64,000 nt of DNA from DASQZK01 sp963771005 (GTDB lineage Bacteria; Bacteroidota; Bacteroidia; Bacteroidales; GCA-2748055). Location of the stretch: contig CAVYRO010000010.1 of NCBI GenBank assembly GCA_963771005.1, positions 492,986 to 556,985 on the forward strand, in the 5' to 3' direction. Numbering within the stretch: the first letter of the stretch is position 1; each line of letters starts with the position of its first letter. A model generated the notes under the pieces. That model saw only the letters and a program-made list of their open reading frames with translations. It was not told the DNA's origin and searched no databases. The translations under genes were made by a program, and so were the position numbers. Of this stretch, positions 53,479-63,500 are shown one piece after another.

Positions 53479-53811
53479 TCATGAATGGTATATCAGCTTT
53501 TCCATGTCGGCTTCAAAATCATCCCCGGTATATTCGTAATACCCGAATTCGTACCAGTTTCCATCGTCAAGCTGGTGCAGGAATATGGAGAAATTCCGCA
53601 TATTGGCTTCGATGAGGAGATCCCTGACTCCCGGGTTGTCATCTGCATGGAGCCGTTTGTATTCGTCGATGAATTCCGGTTTGATCTTGATCACCATGCC
53701 GACGCGTTTAATATCTTTTGCTGGAGCCTTTTGCTCTGCATCTCTACAAGATGAGGATACCAGTATGATAAGTGCGCATAATACAAGCATCGTCGGTTTG
53801 GTATATTTCAT
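53479..53811 (-). CDS. L-rhamnose mutarotase-like lipoprotein, C-terminally shortened
   Basis: This is a 110-aa frame with a lipoprotein signal (LVSSSCRDAE, Cys at about 22) followed by a mutarotase-type ferredoxin-like fold: KRVGMVIKIKPEFIDEYKRLHAD, NMRNFSIFLHQLDDGNWYEFGYYEYTGDDFEADM. These enzymes interconvert alpha and beta forms of deoxysugars such as rhamnose and, in this lipoprotein group, possibly fucose. The chain ends EKLIYHS, about where relatives continue for another 25-35 residues with a CDPMQ-like segment, so the C terminus looks lost. The stop overlaps the region that reads into the PfkB fragment. It would be the first gene of a former mutarotase-kinase-reductase operon. Confidence 0.75.
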   Translation of the reverse strand: MKYTKPTMLVLCALIILVSSSCRDAEQKAPAKDIKRVGMVIKIKPEFIDEYKRLHADDNPGVRDLLIEANMRNFSIFLHQLDDGNWYEFGYYEYTGDDFEADMEKLIYHS

Positions 53812-54137
53812 GATGAAAAGATTTATTGATAGTTACCTCTGTTTGTATATATACCCATTTCTGCCTTTTTTAATGATTTTGCTTTGTTGCAGCAATATCT
53901 TAATAAGATAATTACAGTGATTTAAAAAGTGGCGGCATGTTTCGTATATTACCAGTGACTATAAAACAAAATCCTTGACAATATAGTACAGATTTACTAT
54001 TTTTAGCAAAATAATTTACTTTTTTTCTTAAATTAAGAAAGTTTATTATATATTTCAGGCATAGCCCATAGAAAATAGACTTGATCGATCACAATCATGT
54101 TGATCCTTTAAGATATCGGATTCAAACTAAACTACCG
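53812..54137. other. AT-rich divergent intergenic region before the GH operon
   Basis: This is a 326-bp very AT-rich gap between the mutarotase gene (minus strand) and the GH95 gene (plus strand). It must hold the promoter of the GH95-GH3-GH29 operon. T- and A-tracts occur at about 53990-54050, but I cannot identify an exact minus-7/minus-33 pair or a clear regulator site. The downstream hybrid sensor is the probable regulator. Confidence 0.4.
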
Positions 54138-56540
54138 ATGAAAGAAAAACTTCCCGTTTTACCGCCTTTGGTCATGCTGATTCTTGGCGTCTTTATTTTT
54201 GGTGTCTTGTCATGTTCAACTCATGGAGCAGAAGAATTGCTGATCGAAAAACCTGAGCATGGCTTTGTGTCATTGCTCAAGGCCACGAAATGGGAAGAAT
54301 CGCTCATCAGTGGAAATGGCACCCTTGGAGTCCTGGTGCCCGGGGACCCACTGAATGAAAAGATCATTCTCAGCCATGAAAAACTGTTTATGCCCGAGTA
54401 TCCGCCAACGCCAGCCCCTGATCTTGCGAGTCATATGGATAAGATCAGGGAAATGGTGCTGGACGGTAAAGGAGAACAGGCTTCTGAACTTGCAGTTGGA
54501 TTGGGCCATGAGGTTGGCATAGAAGATATGATCTGGACCGATCCGCTTATCCCTGCCTGTCAGCTCGAGATCGAGTCAGTCACTGATGAAAATATACGCA
54601 ATTATGCCAGGTCTGTTAATTTCGAATCGGGAGAGGCGGTAACGGCCTGGGAAACTGAAGCAGGGATATTTGAACGCCGGATTTTCGCCTCCCGGCCTGA
54701 CCAGTTAATTGCACTGAAGTTTTCCGGGCCGAAAGAGGGTTTGAACATCAGGATGAGGCTGAGCACCCTTCCGCAGAGTGATGAGGAGATGGAACATGAA
54801 GGGGATGAATTCATAGAAAATGAATTGATCGAAGATGTTCAGCCTATTGCAGAGGAAGCAGGGTGGCTGAGGTATAAAACTGAATTCAGAAAAAAATGGG
54901 ATGGATCGCTCAAAGGGTATGTGGTGGAAAGTCGTATTGTTCCTGATGGAGGATCCATGCAGGTGGAGGATGGATGGTTGTATATACGGGAATCCGATGA
55001 AATCCTTCTTCTTTCACGAATCCTGCTTTCCTATGATATTCCACTTTCCGAAAACACACATCTGGATGCAATTGAAAACTTGGATTATAATTCATTACTC
55101 TCAACACATTCCGCGGTCCACGGCGAGATGTTCAACCGTTTCAGCCTTGAAATTGAAGGCGGGGAAAACTACACCTTTGCAGAGGAGATTCAGGCCTCTT
55201 CTCAATTCGGAGAACTGAATCCTGCTTACCTGAATCAGCTTTGTGAAGCTGCGCGTTACTTGCTGATAAGCAGCACGGGAGAGCTCCCGCCTACACTCCA
55301 GGGGATCTGGGGAGGCACCTGGCGCCCGGCCTGGTCGGGTGATTTTACCCTGAACGGAAATGTGCCCTCAGCCATTGCCAGCGGTTTGAATACAAACTTC
55401 AGGGAGGTCACGGAAGCATATATTGACTATATGTATTCTATGTACGACGATTTCAGGGACAATGCAAAAGACCTTTATGATGCTCCCGGGATTTTTGTGC
55501 CCTCAAGAACAAGCTCTAATGGTAAGACCTATCATTTTGCAAAACCTTATCCACACCTCTTCTGGTATGCTGGAGGAGCTTGGACCTCTCAGTTCTTTTT
55601 TGATTACTGGCAATACACAGGCAATAATAGATTCCTCAAAGAAAAAGCCATCCCATTTATGCTTGATGCCGCTGCTTTTTACAAACATATTCTGGTTAAG
55701 GGCGATAATGAAAGGTACAATTTTATTCCATCCTATTCACCGGAAATAGGACCTTTGGGCCATCACCCCGTAGTGATCAATGCCACCATGGACGTGGCAA
55801 CACTGAAACAATTGATAAGAAACCTGCTATATCTCAATCAAATGGGATACCTGCCAGATTTTGATGTGGTTACCTGGACCTCCATTCTCAAGGGACTCCC
55901 TGAATACAGTATTGATGAAGAGGGCGACCTAAATGAATGGATCTGGCCCGGTCTGAAGAATAACAACAATCACCGACATGCCTCACATCTCTATCCCCTG
56001 TATTATGAGGTGGATCCCGAATTCCTGAACAGGCCAGAACTGATCGATGCAGCTAAGACAGCCATTGAGAAACGCCTGGAATACAGAAGGGGAAAGGAAG
56101 GGGGAGAGATGGCCTTCGGACTGGTTCAAATAGGGTTGTCTGCAGCGCATATCGGAGATACTGATCATGCCTATGAATGTATTGACTGGTTATGCAATTC
56201 CTACTGGTCACCGGCCCTGACCTCTTATCATGATCCCGGTGAGATCTTCAACGTGGATATTGCAGGGGGATTACCTGCTGTCGTTTGTGAGATGATACTG
56301 CAATCCTCGGCTGACAAATTGGTATTGTTGCCGGCGCTTCCGGAACAGTGGCCCAATGGAAGCATAAAGGGCGTGGGAACCCGCTGCGGTGCTACTGCAG
56401 ACCTTGAATGGAAGGATGGGGTCCCGGTGAGACTACGGTTGGAATCAAATAATACAGGTAAGATTACAATCCAATTCAAAGACAAAGCCTGGGAAATAGA
56501 GACGAATGCCGGAGAAAGCATTGACTGGGTACCAGAATAA
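54138..56540 (+). CDS. GH95-family alpha-L-fucosidase (or alpha-L-galactosidase), lipoprotein
   Basis: This is an exported glycosidase of about 800 aa. The start is the ATG at 54138 (MKEKLPVLPP), which leads into a lipoprotein signal with Cys26 (GVLSCS). The GH95 N-terminal beta domain begins ATKWEESLISGNGTLGVLV. The (alpha/alpha)6 barrel carries LPPTLQGIWGGTWRPAWSGDF, PSYSPE with the expected acid glutamate, and HRHASHLYPLY. These enzymes invert and remove terminal alpha-1,2-fucose, or galactose in some members, from oligosaccharides such as xyloglucan or host glycans. It leads an operon with GH3 (23 bp gap) and GH29 genes, so all three probably strip side chains from one substrate. Confidence 0.9.
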   Translation: MKEKLPVLPPLVMLILGVFIFGVLSCSTHGAEELLIEKPEHGFVSLLKATKWEESLISGNGTLGVLVPGDPLNEKIILSHEKLFMPEYPPTPAPDLASHMDKIREMVLDGKGEQASELAVGLGHEVGIEDMIWTDPLIPACQLEIESVTDENIRNYARSVNFESGEAVTAWETEAGIFERRIFASRPDQLIALKFSGPKEGLNIRMRLSTLPQSDEEMEHEGDEFIENELIEDVQPIAEEAGWLRYKTEFRKKWDGSLKGYVVESRIVPDGGSMQVEDGWLYIRESDEILLLSRILLSYDIPLSENTHLDAIENLDYNSLLSTHSAVHGEMFNRFSLEIEGGENYTFAEEIQASSQFGELNPAYLNQLCEAARYLLISSTGELPPTLQGIWGGTWRPAWSGDFTLNGNVPSAIASGLNTNFREVTEAYIDYMYSMYDDFRDNAKDLYDAPGIFVPSRTSSNGKTYHFAKPYPHLFWYAGGAWTSQFFFDYWQYTGNNRFLKEKAIPFMLDAAAFYKHILVKGDNERYNFIPSYSPEIGPLGHHPVVINATMDVATLKQLIRNLLYLNQMGYLPDFDVVTWTSILKGLPEYSIDEEGDLNEWIWPGLKNNNNHRHASHLYPLYYEVDPEFLNRPELIDAAKTAIEKRLEYRRGKEGGEMAFGLVQIGLSAAHIGDTDHAYECIDWLCNSYWSPALTSYHDPGEIFNVDIAGGLPAVVCEMILQSSADKLVLLPALPEQWPNGSIKGVGTRCGATADLEWKDGVPVRLRLESNNTGKITIQFKDKAWEIETNAGESIDWVPE

Positions 56541-56563
56541 TAGGAACTTCAATTCCGAACAAT

Positions 56564-58882
56564 ATGAGGAATACATTGCATACATTGGTGAGCTTTATGC
56601 TCATAATCATGATAAGCCGGAGCTGCAACAGCCCTGCTGAGTATATGAACCCTGATCTTCCAGTTGATCAACGAGTTGAAGACCTGGTTTCACGGATGAC
56701 CCTGGAAGAAAAAATCTCACAAATGAGTCACCTTGCACCAGCCATTGAGCGATTGGGGATCCAGGCTTATGAACCCAATTTTCCCAACCCCCTTCTCACC
56801 GATGAACATCCGGATTATGACAAGGAGGAAGTAGAGGAGGAAATGAAAAATCGTCCCTGGGAAAATTTTGACGAATGGGAGGAAGGAGAATGCCTGGACG
56901 GCGGCTGGTGGAATGAAGCACTTCATGGTGTTGCACGTGCCGGACTTGCCACCGCCTTCCCTCAGAGTATAGGCCTGGGTGCTACCTGGGACCCTGAACT
57001 GATGAAAGCTTGTATGGATGTTGCAAGTACTGAAGCAAGGGTACATCATAATGTATATAATAAGAAACTGACTTACTGGTCACCCACCATTAATATTCTT
57101 CGCGATCCACGTTGGGGACGGAATGAAGAATCCTACAGTGAGGATCCTTATCTTCTTTCCAGGATGGCTGTTGCCTTCGTGGAAGGCTTTCAGGGCAATG
57201 ACGAGCATTATTTGAAAGCCATTGCTACAGTAAAGCATTTTGTGGCTAACAACAGCGAATACAACCGTCATACAGGGTCTTCAGATATTAGTATGCGCTG
57301 GCTCAGGGAATACTACATGCCGGCATTCCGGGCCGCAATAGAAGAGGCAGGAGCCTATTCCATGATGAGCGCCTATAATGCTGTAAATGGCATTCCGGTA
57401 AGTGCTGATCCTTGGCTGCTCACTGAAGTCCTTCGCCATGAGTGGGGGTTTAAAGGGTACGTTGTTTCCGATTGTGGTGCCGTCAGTGATGTGGTGCATG
57501 GGCATCATTTTGAAACAGACAAGGAGAAGGCAGTGGCATTGACTGCAAAGGCGGGTACCGATCTCGAGTGCGAGACCTGCGAAACAGAACAGTTCATGTA
57601 TGATAAATACTTGTTGGGAGCTGTTGAGAAGGGCTATATTACCGAGGAAGATATCGATGTTAACGTAAAACGTCTTTTCAGGGCAAGGATGTTGCTGGGT
57701 GAATTTGATCCCCCGGAACGTGTACCTTTTAATGATATTGGCAGGGAAGACCTTGACTCCCCTGAAAGCCAGAAAATGGCCTTGGAAGCAGCCAGGAAGA
57801 GCCTGGTGCTGCTGAAAAATGATAATAAGACGCTGCCGCTGGACCGGAAAACCATAAAAAGCATAGCACTGATCGGTCCCAATGCTGACCGTACGGTTCT
57901 GGGCGGATATTCCGGCTCCCCCTCAATTCGCATAGATCCGCTTAAGGGGATCAGGGAACTTGTTGGAGATGATATTAAGCTTGCATTTTCCCGTGGCTGC
58001 GAAATTACCGACAGGGTAGAGATAAACTGGGACGAAGAGAAAGATGAACCCATTTTTAAGACGCTGGATGAAGCAGCGACTATAAGGGAAGCCGCAGCAT
58101 TGGCCGAACAATGTGATGTGGCTATTCTTTGCCTTGGAACTAACCTGGATATAGCCAATGAAGCGGCAGACCGCGTAGACCTTGATCTGCCCGGCAACCA
58201 GCTGCAACTGGCCAAAGCGGTTCTTAAGGCGAATCCAAATACCATTGCAGTTCTGATAAATGGCATGCCCCTGGATATTGAATGGATGGATGAGGAGGTC
58301 CCGGCGATCCTGGAGGCCTGGTACCCGGGTCAGGCTGGCGGAAAGGCTATTGCTGAAGCCTTATTCGGCGATTACAACCCGGGGGGTAAGTTGCCAGTTA
58401 CCTTTCATAAGGGAGTGGAAGACCTTCCCCCGTTGGGAGATTATGATATTACAAAGGGTCGAACGTACTGGTTCTACGAAGGTGATGTGCTGTATCCATT
58501 TGGCCATGGATTGAGTTACACCACTTTTGAATATAGTGACATAAGTACCGACGCAGCAGAAGTGGATGATAACACCGAATCGGTAGAATTGAAACTCACC
58601 GTGAAGAATACGGGAAGGTTGGCCGGTGAGGAGGTAGTCCAGGTGTATATACGTCAACTGGAGTCCGCTTTTATTCAGCCCCTGAAGAAGCTGCGGGAGT
58701 TTCAGCGGATTCGGCTTGAGGCTGGTGAGAGTCGGGAGCTTGTCTTTTCCCTGGACAGGAGCGATATCGAATTCTGGAATGAAGCCTTAGGAGACTGGGA
58801 TGTTGAAACGGGGGAATATGAGATCCAGGCTGGTTCTTCTTCCAGGGATATCAGGCTAACAACAATCGTAAACGTAAAATAA
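56564..58882 (+). CDS. GH3-family beta-glycosidase (beta-xylosidase-like)
   Basis: This is a 772-aa exported enzyme with a lipoprotein-like signal (ISRSCNS). The GH3 N-terminal barrel includes NEALHGVARAG, KHFVANNSEYNRH and the nucleophile Asp in GYVVSDCGAV near residue 307. The C-terminal (alpha/beta)6 domain has AILCLGTN, then PGNQLQLAKAV and AEALFGDYNPGGKLPVTF. A fibronectin III-like domain ends the chain (ELKLTVKNTGRLAGEEVVQVYI). The set of motifs is that of xylan beta-xylosidase or beta-glucosidase type GH3 proteins. It releases terminal beta-linked sugars from short chains. It sits in the operon, one base before the next start codon (stop at 58882, ATG at 58884). Confidence 0.92.
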   Translation: MRNTLHTLVSFMLIIMISRSCNSPAEYMNPDLPVDQRVEDLVSRMTLEEKISQMSHLAPAIERLGIQAYEPNFPNPLLTDEHPDYDKEEVEEEMKNRPWENFDEWEEGECLDGGWWNEALHGVARAGLATAFPQSIGLGATWDPELMKACMDVASTEARVHHNVYNKKLTYWSPTINILRDPRWGRNEESYSEDPYLLSRMAVAFVEGFQGNDEHYLKAIATVKHFVANNSEYNRHTGSSDISMRWLREYYMPAFRAAIEEAGAYSMMSAYNAVNGIPVSADPWLLTEVLRHEWGFKGYVVSDCGAVSDVVHGHHFETDKEKAVALTAKAGTDLECETCETEQFMYDKYLLGAVEKGYITEEDIDVNVKRLFRARMLLGEFDPPERVPFNDIGREDLDSPESQKMALEAARKSLVLLKNDNKTLPLDRKTIKSIALIGPNADRTVLGGYSGSPSIRIDPLKGIRELVGDDIKLAFSRGCEITDRVEINWDEEKDEPIFKTLDEAATIREAAALAEQCDVAILCLGTNLDIANEAADRVDLDLPGNQLQLAKAVLKANPNTIAVLINGMPLDIEWMDEEVPAILEAWYPGQAGGKAIAEALFGDYNPGGKLPVTFHKGVEDLPPLGDYDITKGRTYWFYEGDVLYPFGHGLSYTTFEYSDISTDAAEVDDNTESVELKLTVKNTGRLAGEEVVQVYIRQLESAFIQPLKKLREFQRIRLEAGESRELVFSLDRSDIEFWNEALGDWDVETGEYEIQAGSSSRDIRLTTIVNVK

Positions 58883-58883
58883 A

Positions 58884-60413
58884 ATGATAAATAATCATCG
58901 CCAGAAACAACAATTGATTCTGATCATGTTGATCATGATTTCAGGGTTTACTGCGAGCATTGCCCAGGATGGCCTGGAGAAGACACCGAAGTACGAAGCG
59001 ACCTGGGAGTCCCTCTACCAGCACGATGCCACCCCACAGTGGTACGAGGATGCAGTTTTGGGATTCTATTTTCACTGGGGACCTTATTCCGTTCCTGCAT
59101 TTAGTTGTTCAGGCTACTGGCGAATGTATATCCCCGGTGATAAATGCTACGAACAGGTTAAAAAAGAATACGGTGAACCCGGGATCGAATTTGGTTATAA
59201 GGATTTTGTACCCCTCTGGAAAGCACCAAATTACGACCCGGATGAGTGGGCGGCGCTTTTTAAATATGCCGGTGCTGATTTTGCGGGGCCTGGTGCAGAG
59301 CATCATGACGGTTTTGCCCTGTGGGATACCGATTACGATGAATGGAATGCCATGGATATGGGACCGGAAATCGACATCGTGGGTACTTTGATCGAAGCGT
59401 TGAAAAAACAGGGTTTGAAAACCTGTATTGCATGGCATAACTGGAGAACATATATCACCTACGATACCGGGCGAAGACTATGTCCAGATGGTGTGGATGT
59501 GAATGATCCGAGGTATACCGGACTTTATGGTCCAATTCATGAACCTACCCATGAGAGGCCTATTAATAATGAGTATCCAGGGTCCGACTGGCCTGCAGAG
59601 TATTGGGAAGAGCGTATGAATAAATGGATGGAGCTGGTAGATAAATACCAGTTTGACCTGGCATGGTGGGAGCATATGGATTCCGGTGAACCACCGGATG
59701 AGTTAAAGCGCAAAATGCTGGCATATTACTTTAATGCAGCGGAGGAATGGGACCAGGATGTTGTGGTCAGCTCAAAAAAACTCTGGGAAAACCGGCGCCA
59801 GGACCTTCCTCCCCAGGTATCTCCCCTTAACCTGGAAATCGGCTTTTTACCCAATCCGAGACCCCAGAAATGGCAAACGGATATCCCACTTGGAAGGACT
59901 TGGGCCTACACTCCGAACGTCGGTTGTAAGAGTCCTGACGAAATGATCGATATGATCGTAAGCAATGTTAGTAAGAATGCTTTGACCCTCTTTTCTGTGG
60001 CACCGCTTCCTGACGGTTCACTTCCGGAGGCTCAGGTAGAGGGTCTTAAGCTGCTGGGTGACTGGATGACCATTAACAAGCCCGCGCTGTACGGAACAAC
60101 TCCCGCACCCTTTGTAAGGGGTGGTTCAATAAGAAGTGAGGACGGATCAAAACGCTTTACGCGCAAGGATGAATACCTGTATGTCATCGAACTTGAAGAA
60201 TTGAAGGCTCCGTATATTATTGAGAACGTGATGCCTCTTCAAGGCTCGGAGATCTACTTGCTGGGGCACGACAGACCTCTTAAATGGCATATGATAGGTG
60301 ATGACGTTGAAGAGGAGGGTAACGTAAAAGTGATCATCGAAGAGATACCTGATCCCCTGCCCTGTAAATGGGCCTGGAGTTTTAAGATCCAGATTGAAGA
60401 CCGCGTTTGGTAA
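58884..60413 (+). CDS. GH29-like alpha-L-fucosidase with Glu at the nucleophile position
   Basis: This is a 509-aa exported protein with a signal peptide ending near residue 28 (ASIAQD). It has the GH29 barrel opening LGFYFHWGPYSVPAF at 59-73 and the conserved HHDGFALWDTD at 140-150. In the family consensus the nucleophilic Asp follows a WF pair (DLLWFDG). Here the segment reads FDLAWWEHMDSG, which puts Glu263 at that position; Asp266 lies three residues later. A Glu could act differently or abolish fucosidase activity. The C-terminal beta-sandwich is present. It is the third gene of the GH95-GH3-GH29 operon. The substrate range should include fucosylated oligosaccharides if it is active. Confidence 0.85.
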   Translation: MINNHRQKQQLILIMLIMISGFTASIAQDGLEKTPKYEATWESLYQHDATPQWYEDAVLGFYFHWGPYSVPAFSCSGYWRMYIPGDKCYEQVKKEYGEPGIEFGYKDFVPLWKAPNYDPDEWAALFKYAGADFAGPGAEHHDGFALWDTDYDEWNAMDMGPEIDIVGTLIEALKKQGLKTCIAWHNWRTYITYDTGRRLCPDGVDVNDPRYTGLYGPIHEPTHERPINNEYPGSDWPAEYWEERMNKWMELVDKYQFDLAWWEHMDSGEPPDELKRKMLAYYFNAAEEWDQDVVVSSKKLWENRRQDLPPQVSPLNLEIGFLPNPRPQKWQTDIPLGRTWAYTPNVGCKSPDEMIDMIVSNVSKNALTLFSVAPLPDGSLPEAQVEGLKLLGDWMTINKPALYGTTPAPFVRGGSIRSEDGSKRFTRKDEYLYVIELEELKAPYIIENVMPLQGSEIYLLGHDRPLKWHMIGDDVEEEGNVKVIIEEIPDPLPCKWAWSFKIQIEDRVW

Positions 60414-60512
60414 AAAATACCATAACCATTGATCTGACTGGTATCAGCAAGGAAAATTGCATTGCTCAGAAAAGCATATATTTATGAAAGGAAATTCTTA
60501 ATAAGATCAAAG

Positions 60513-63500
60513 ATGAATATTCCTTCTTCTAATATAAGTACCCACTCATTTTTGATCAGGCAAATAAACATACTGATCATCATTCTCTGCAGTTTCATTC
60601 TCCAGAATGCATACGGACAGCAGCCAATACTGAAGTTCAAGAACATTAATACCGAGCATGGTTTATCAGAGAATACGGTTCTTGATATAGTTCAGGACCC
60701 ATATGGATTTATGTGGTTTGCCACAGAAAACGGCCTGACAAAATATGATGGTATAAATTATACTGTATTCAGGGATGATGACCAGGATAGCATATCCCTT
60801 ACCAATGATCTGCAGAGTCTATGCATTAAAGGTGATGAATTATTTATTACAAGTATTTATCCCACGATCGTAAGTGCTTTAAATCTGAAAACAGAGGAGT
60901 TCAGGGTCTTACTAAGCTACGATGCTATTGATGATATTGAGAAGGCTTATTTCCTCAAAAATGACAATTACACGTTGTTATTTACAAACAAGGGGAAGTA
61001 TATATATAACGAGCAAAGCAGGCAGTTCGAAGTATACGAAGAGCTGAATTCAGTTCTTGAGGAGATTGAAATTTCCAGTAATCCTGAATGTGAAATGCTT
61101 GCAGAATTACCATCTCAGGCAGAGCACTATTTTCTTGACGACAACGACGAATTGGTGGGTTTTAAGCCAAAATGTGGCCTTTTCGAAATACGGCTTCAGG
61201 ATCTTTCCTATAAATGCCTCTTCAGCTGCAAAGAATTACATGATCTGTACAATATTGAAAACCAGGAAGAAATCTATCAAGCATTTGTATACAGGGATTC
61301 AGAAAAAAGAATCTGGTTTAATTTCAGTAATAATCAGCTGGGGTTCTTTCATCATATTTCAGGAACATTCCACTCCAGGTTTCCGGAGGTGTTTATAAAA
61401 GATATCTTTGAAGACAACGACAACAATCTCTGGTTTGCCTCGGAATCAGGGATTTTATTCTATGATTCAGACGAGGACCTGATGCATCATTTCGCTCATC
61501 AGCCCACAGAGAAGCACAGCTTATCCAACAACTATATTTCCAGCATATTAATGAGCGACAATGAGATCCTGTGGGTCGGTCATGACGGGGGGGGAGTCGA
61601 CCATGCAAGGTATTACAGTATTAAGCATTTCCATCTGTTAAACAGTCGCTCGGAAAGTTCGTTGATAAGCGACAGGATCACAGGTATCAGTGAATCAGTC
61701 AATCGCGACGTCTGGATAAGTACAGACCGGGGTGTAAACAAATGGGACCTCAAGCGTGAAGTTATTCTATCTTACCTGGAGGACGTTTTTATCAATAGCA
61801 TTTTCTGCGATTCTCGTGGGAATGTCTGGTGTATTAATCGGGATAGAGAAATACTGCTTAAAAGACCTAATGCTGCTGCATTCGAGAAAATCAATTTCAA
61901 TAGAAGCAATATTGATAATACTGTGCCTGCCGGAACCCCATTGCTCTTTTTTGAGGACAGCAAAAACCGCTTATGGCTGATCGGCCAGGGACTATTCCAG
62001 GTAGACTATGAAGCATTGAGATTGATTAAGAATGAAGCGAGTTCAGAGATAGATTATGCATCTGCTGTCGAAGAGGATAAGAAAGGTAATTTCTGGATTA
62101 CGGGCAATACAGGAAAACTTATTGTGATCAATCCGGATCTGGAAACATGTCATTTTTACAGCTCTAACATAAATGACACCTATAGCCTGAATAGTAACAT
62201 TTTATGGGATGTGCATATTGATAATCAGGAAAACCTCTGGATTGCCACAAACAGGGGTGTAAATAAAACAAACATCAGCAGCTATACCATCGGTGATGAT
62301 TTGCGTTTTGAATCCTACAGCCTGAAAGACGGTTTGAATGATGAAATCGTCTTCAGGATCATCGAAGATGAAAAGGGAAACTTATGGTTTGCAACGAATA
62401 ATGGTTTATCCAGAATGTTAAGAGATCTGGAAGAATCAGGCTCCGGTAATGCAGCAGGTAGCAAGTTCATTAACTATTTTACTGTGGATGGGATTGCTTC
62501 CAATTCAATTGGTTGCTATACCGATAATCATATTACATTCCCATGCGGAACAAAACTGTCCAGCGGTGAGATACTGCTGGGAAGCAGCAATGGGATTACA
62601 AGTTTCAATCCAAAGACTTTTCCAGGCAGGCATCTTCCCCCCCCTGTTTTATTTACTGACCTTAAGATCTTCAACCGCTCAGTACCAATCGGTACTTACA
62701 ACAATCGAAATATTTTATCTCAGTCAATATCTGTAACAGAGAATATTGAATTGTCATATAAGGACAGGGTTTTTTCCCTGGATTTCATTGGCCTTGATTA
62801 TGAAGATCCCCGCAAGAACCAGTATGAATATATGCTGGAAGGATTCGATGATGACTGGATCTTTTTAGAGAGCAAAAGAGTGGTCACTTTTACGAACATT
62901 CCCGGAGGAGATTATACCCTGAGGATCAGGCCGGTAAACATTGCAGAAGATCTGAATGTCCATGAAGCCTCTCTTGGGATCAGGATCAAACCTCCTTTCT
63001 GGCAAACATGGTGGTTCAGGATCCTGGGGATGTCATTTTTCATCGGTTCATTCTTCCTTTTTTACTATTTGCGAACCTACCAGATGTATCAGCAGAAATT
63101 GAAGCTCGAAGCCCAGGTGAAGCAGAGGACACGCGAGATAGAAGAAAAGAATGTGCAGCTTGAAGAACAGGCCAGGCAGTTAAGCGAGGCCAACATTTTA
63201 CTTGAGGAGAAGATGGTAACACTTGAGGACCAGTCAAAAGAATTGCAGGTAATCAATGCGAAGTTGGTGAGGCAGAAATCTAAATTAGAAGAACTCAATA
63301 AGAAAGTCAGGGAAGCGAATCAGGCAAAGCTAAAATTTTATACCAATATCTCCCATGAATTGCGGACACCCCTGACCCTTATACTGGGGCCCGTTGAAAG
63401 CATCCTTTCCAATGCGAAGATCTCGAAGTATGTGAAGGATCAGCTTGGTATGGTGCACAGGAACACCAGCAGGATGTTAAAGCTCATTAACCAGTTGCTC

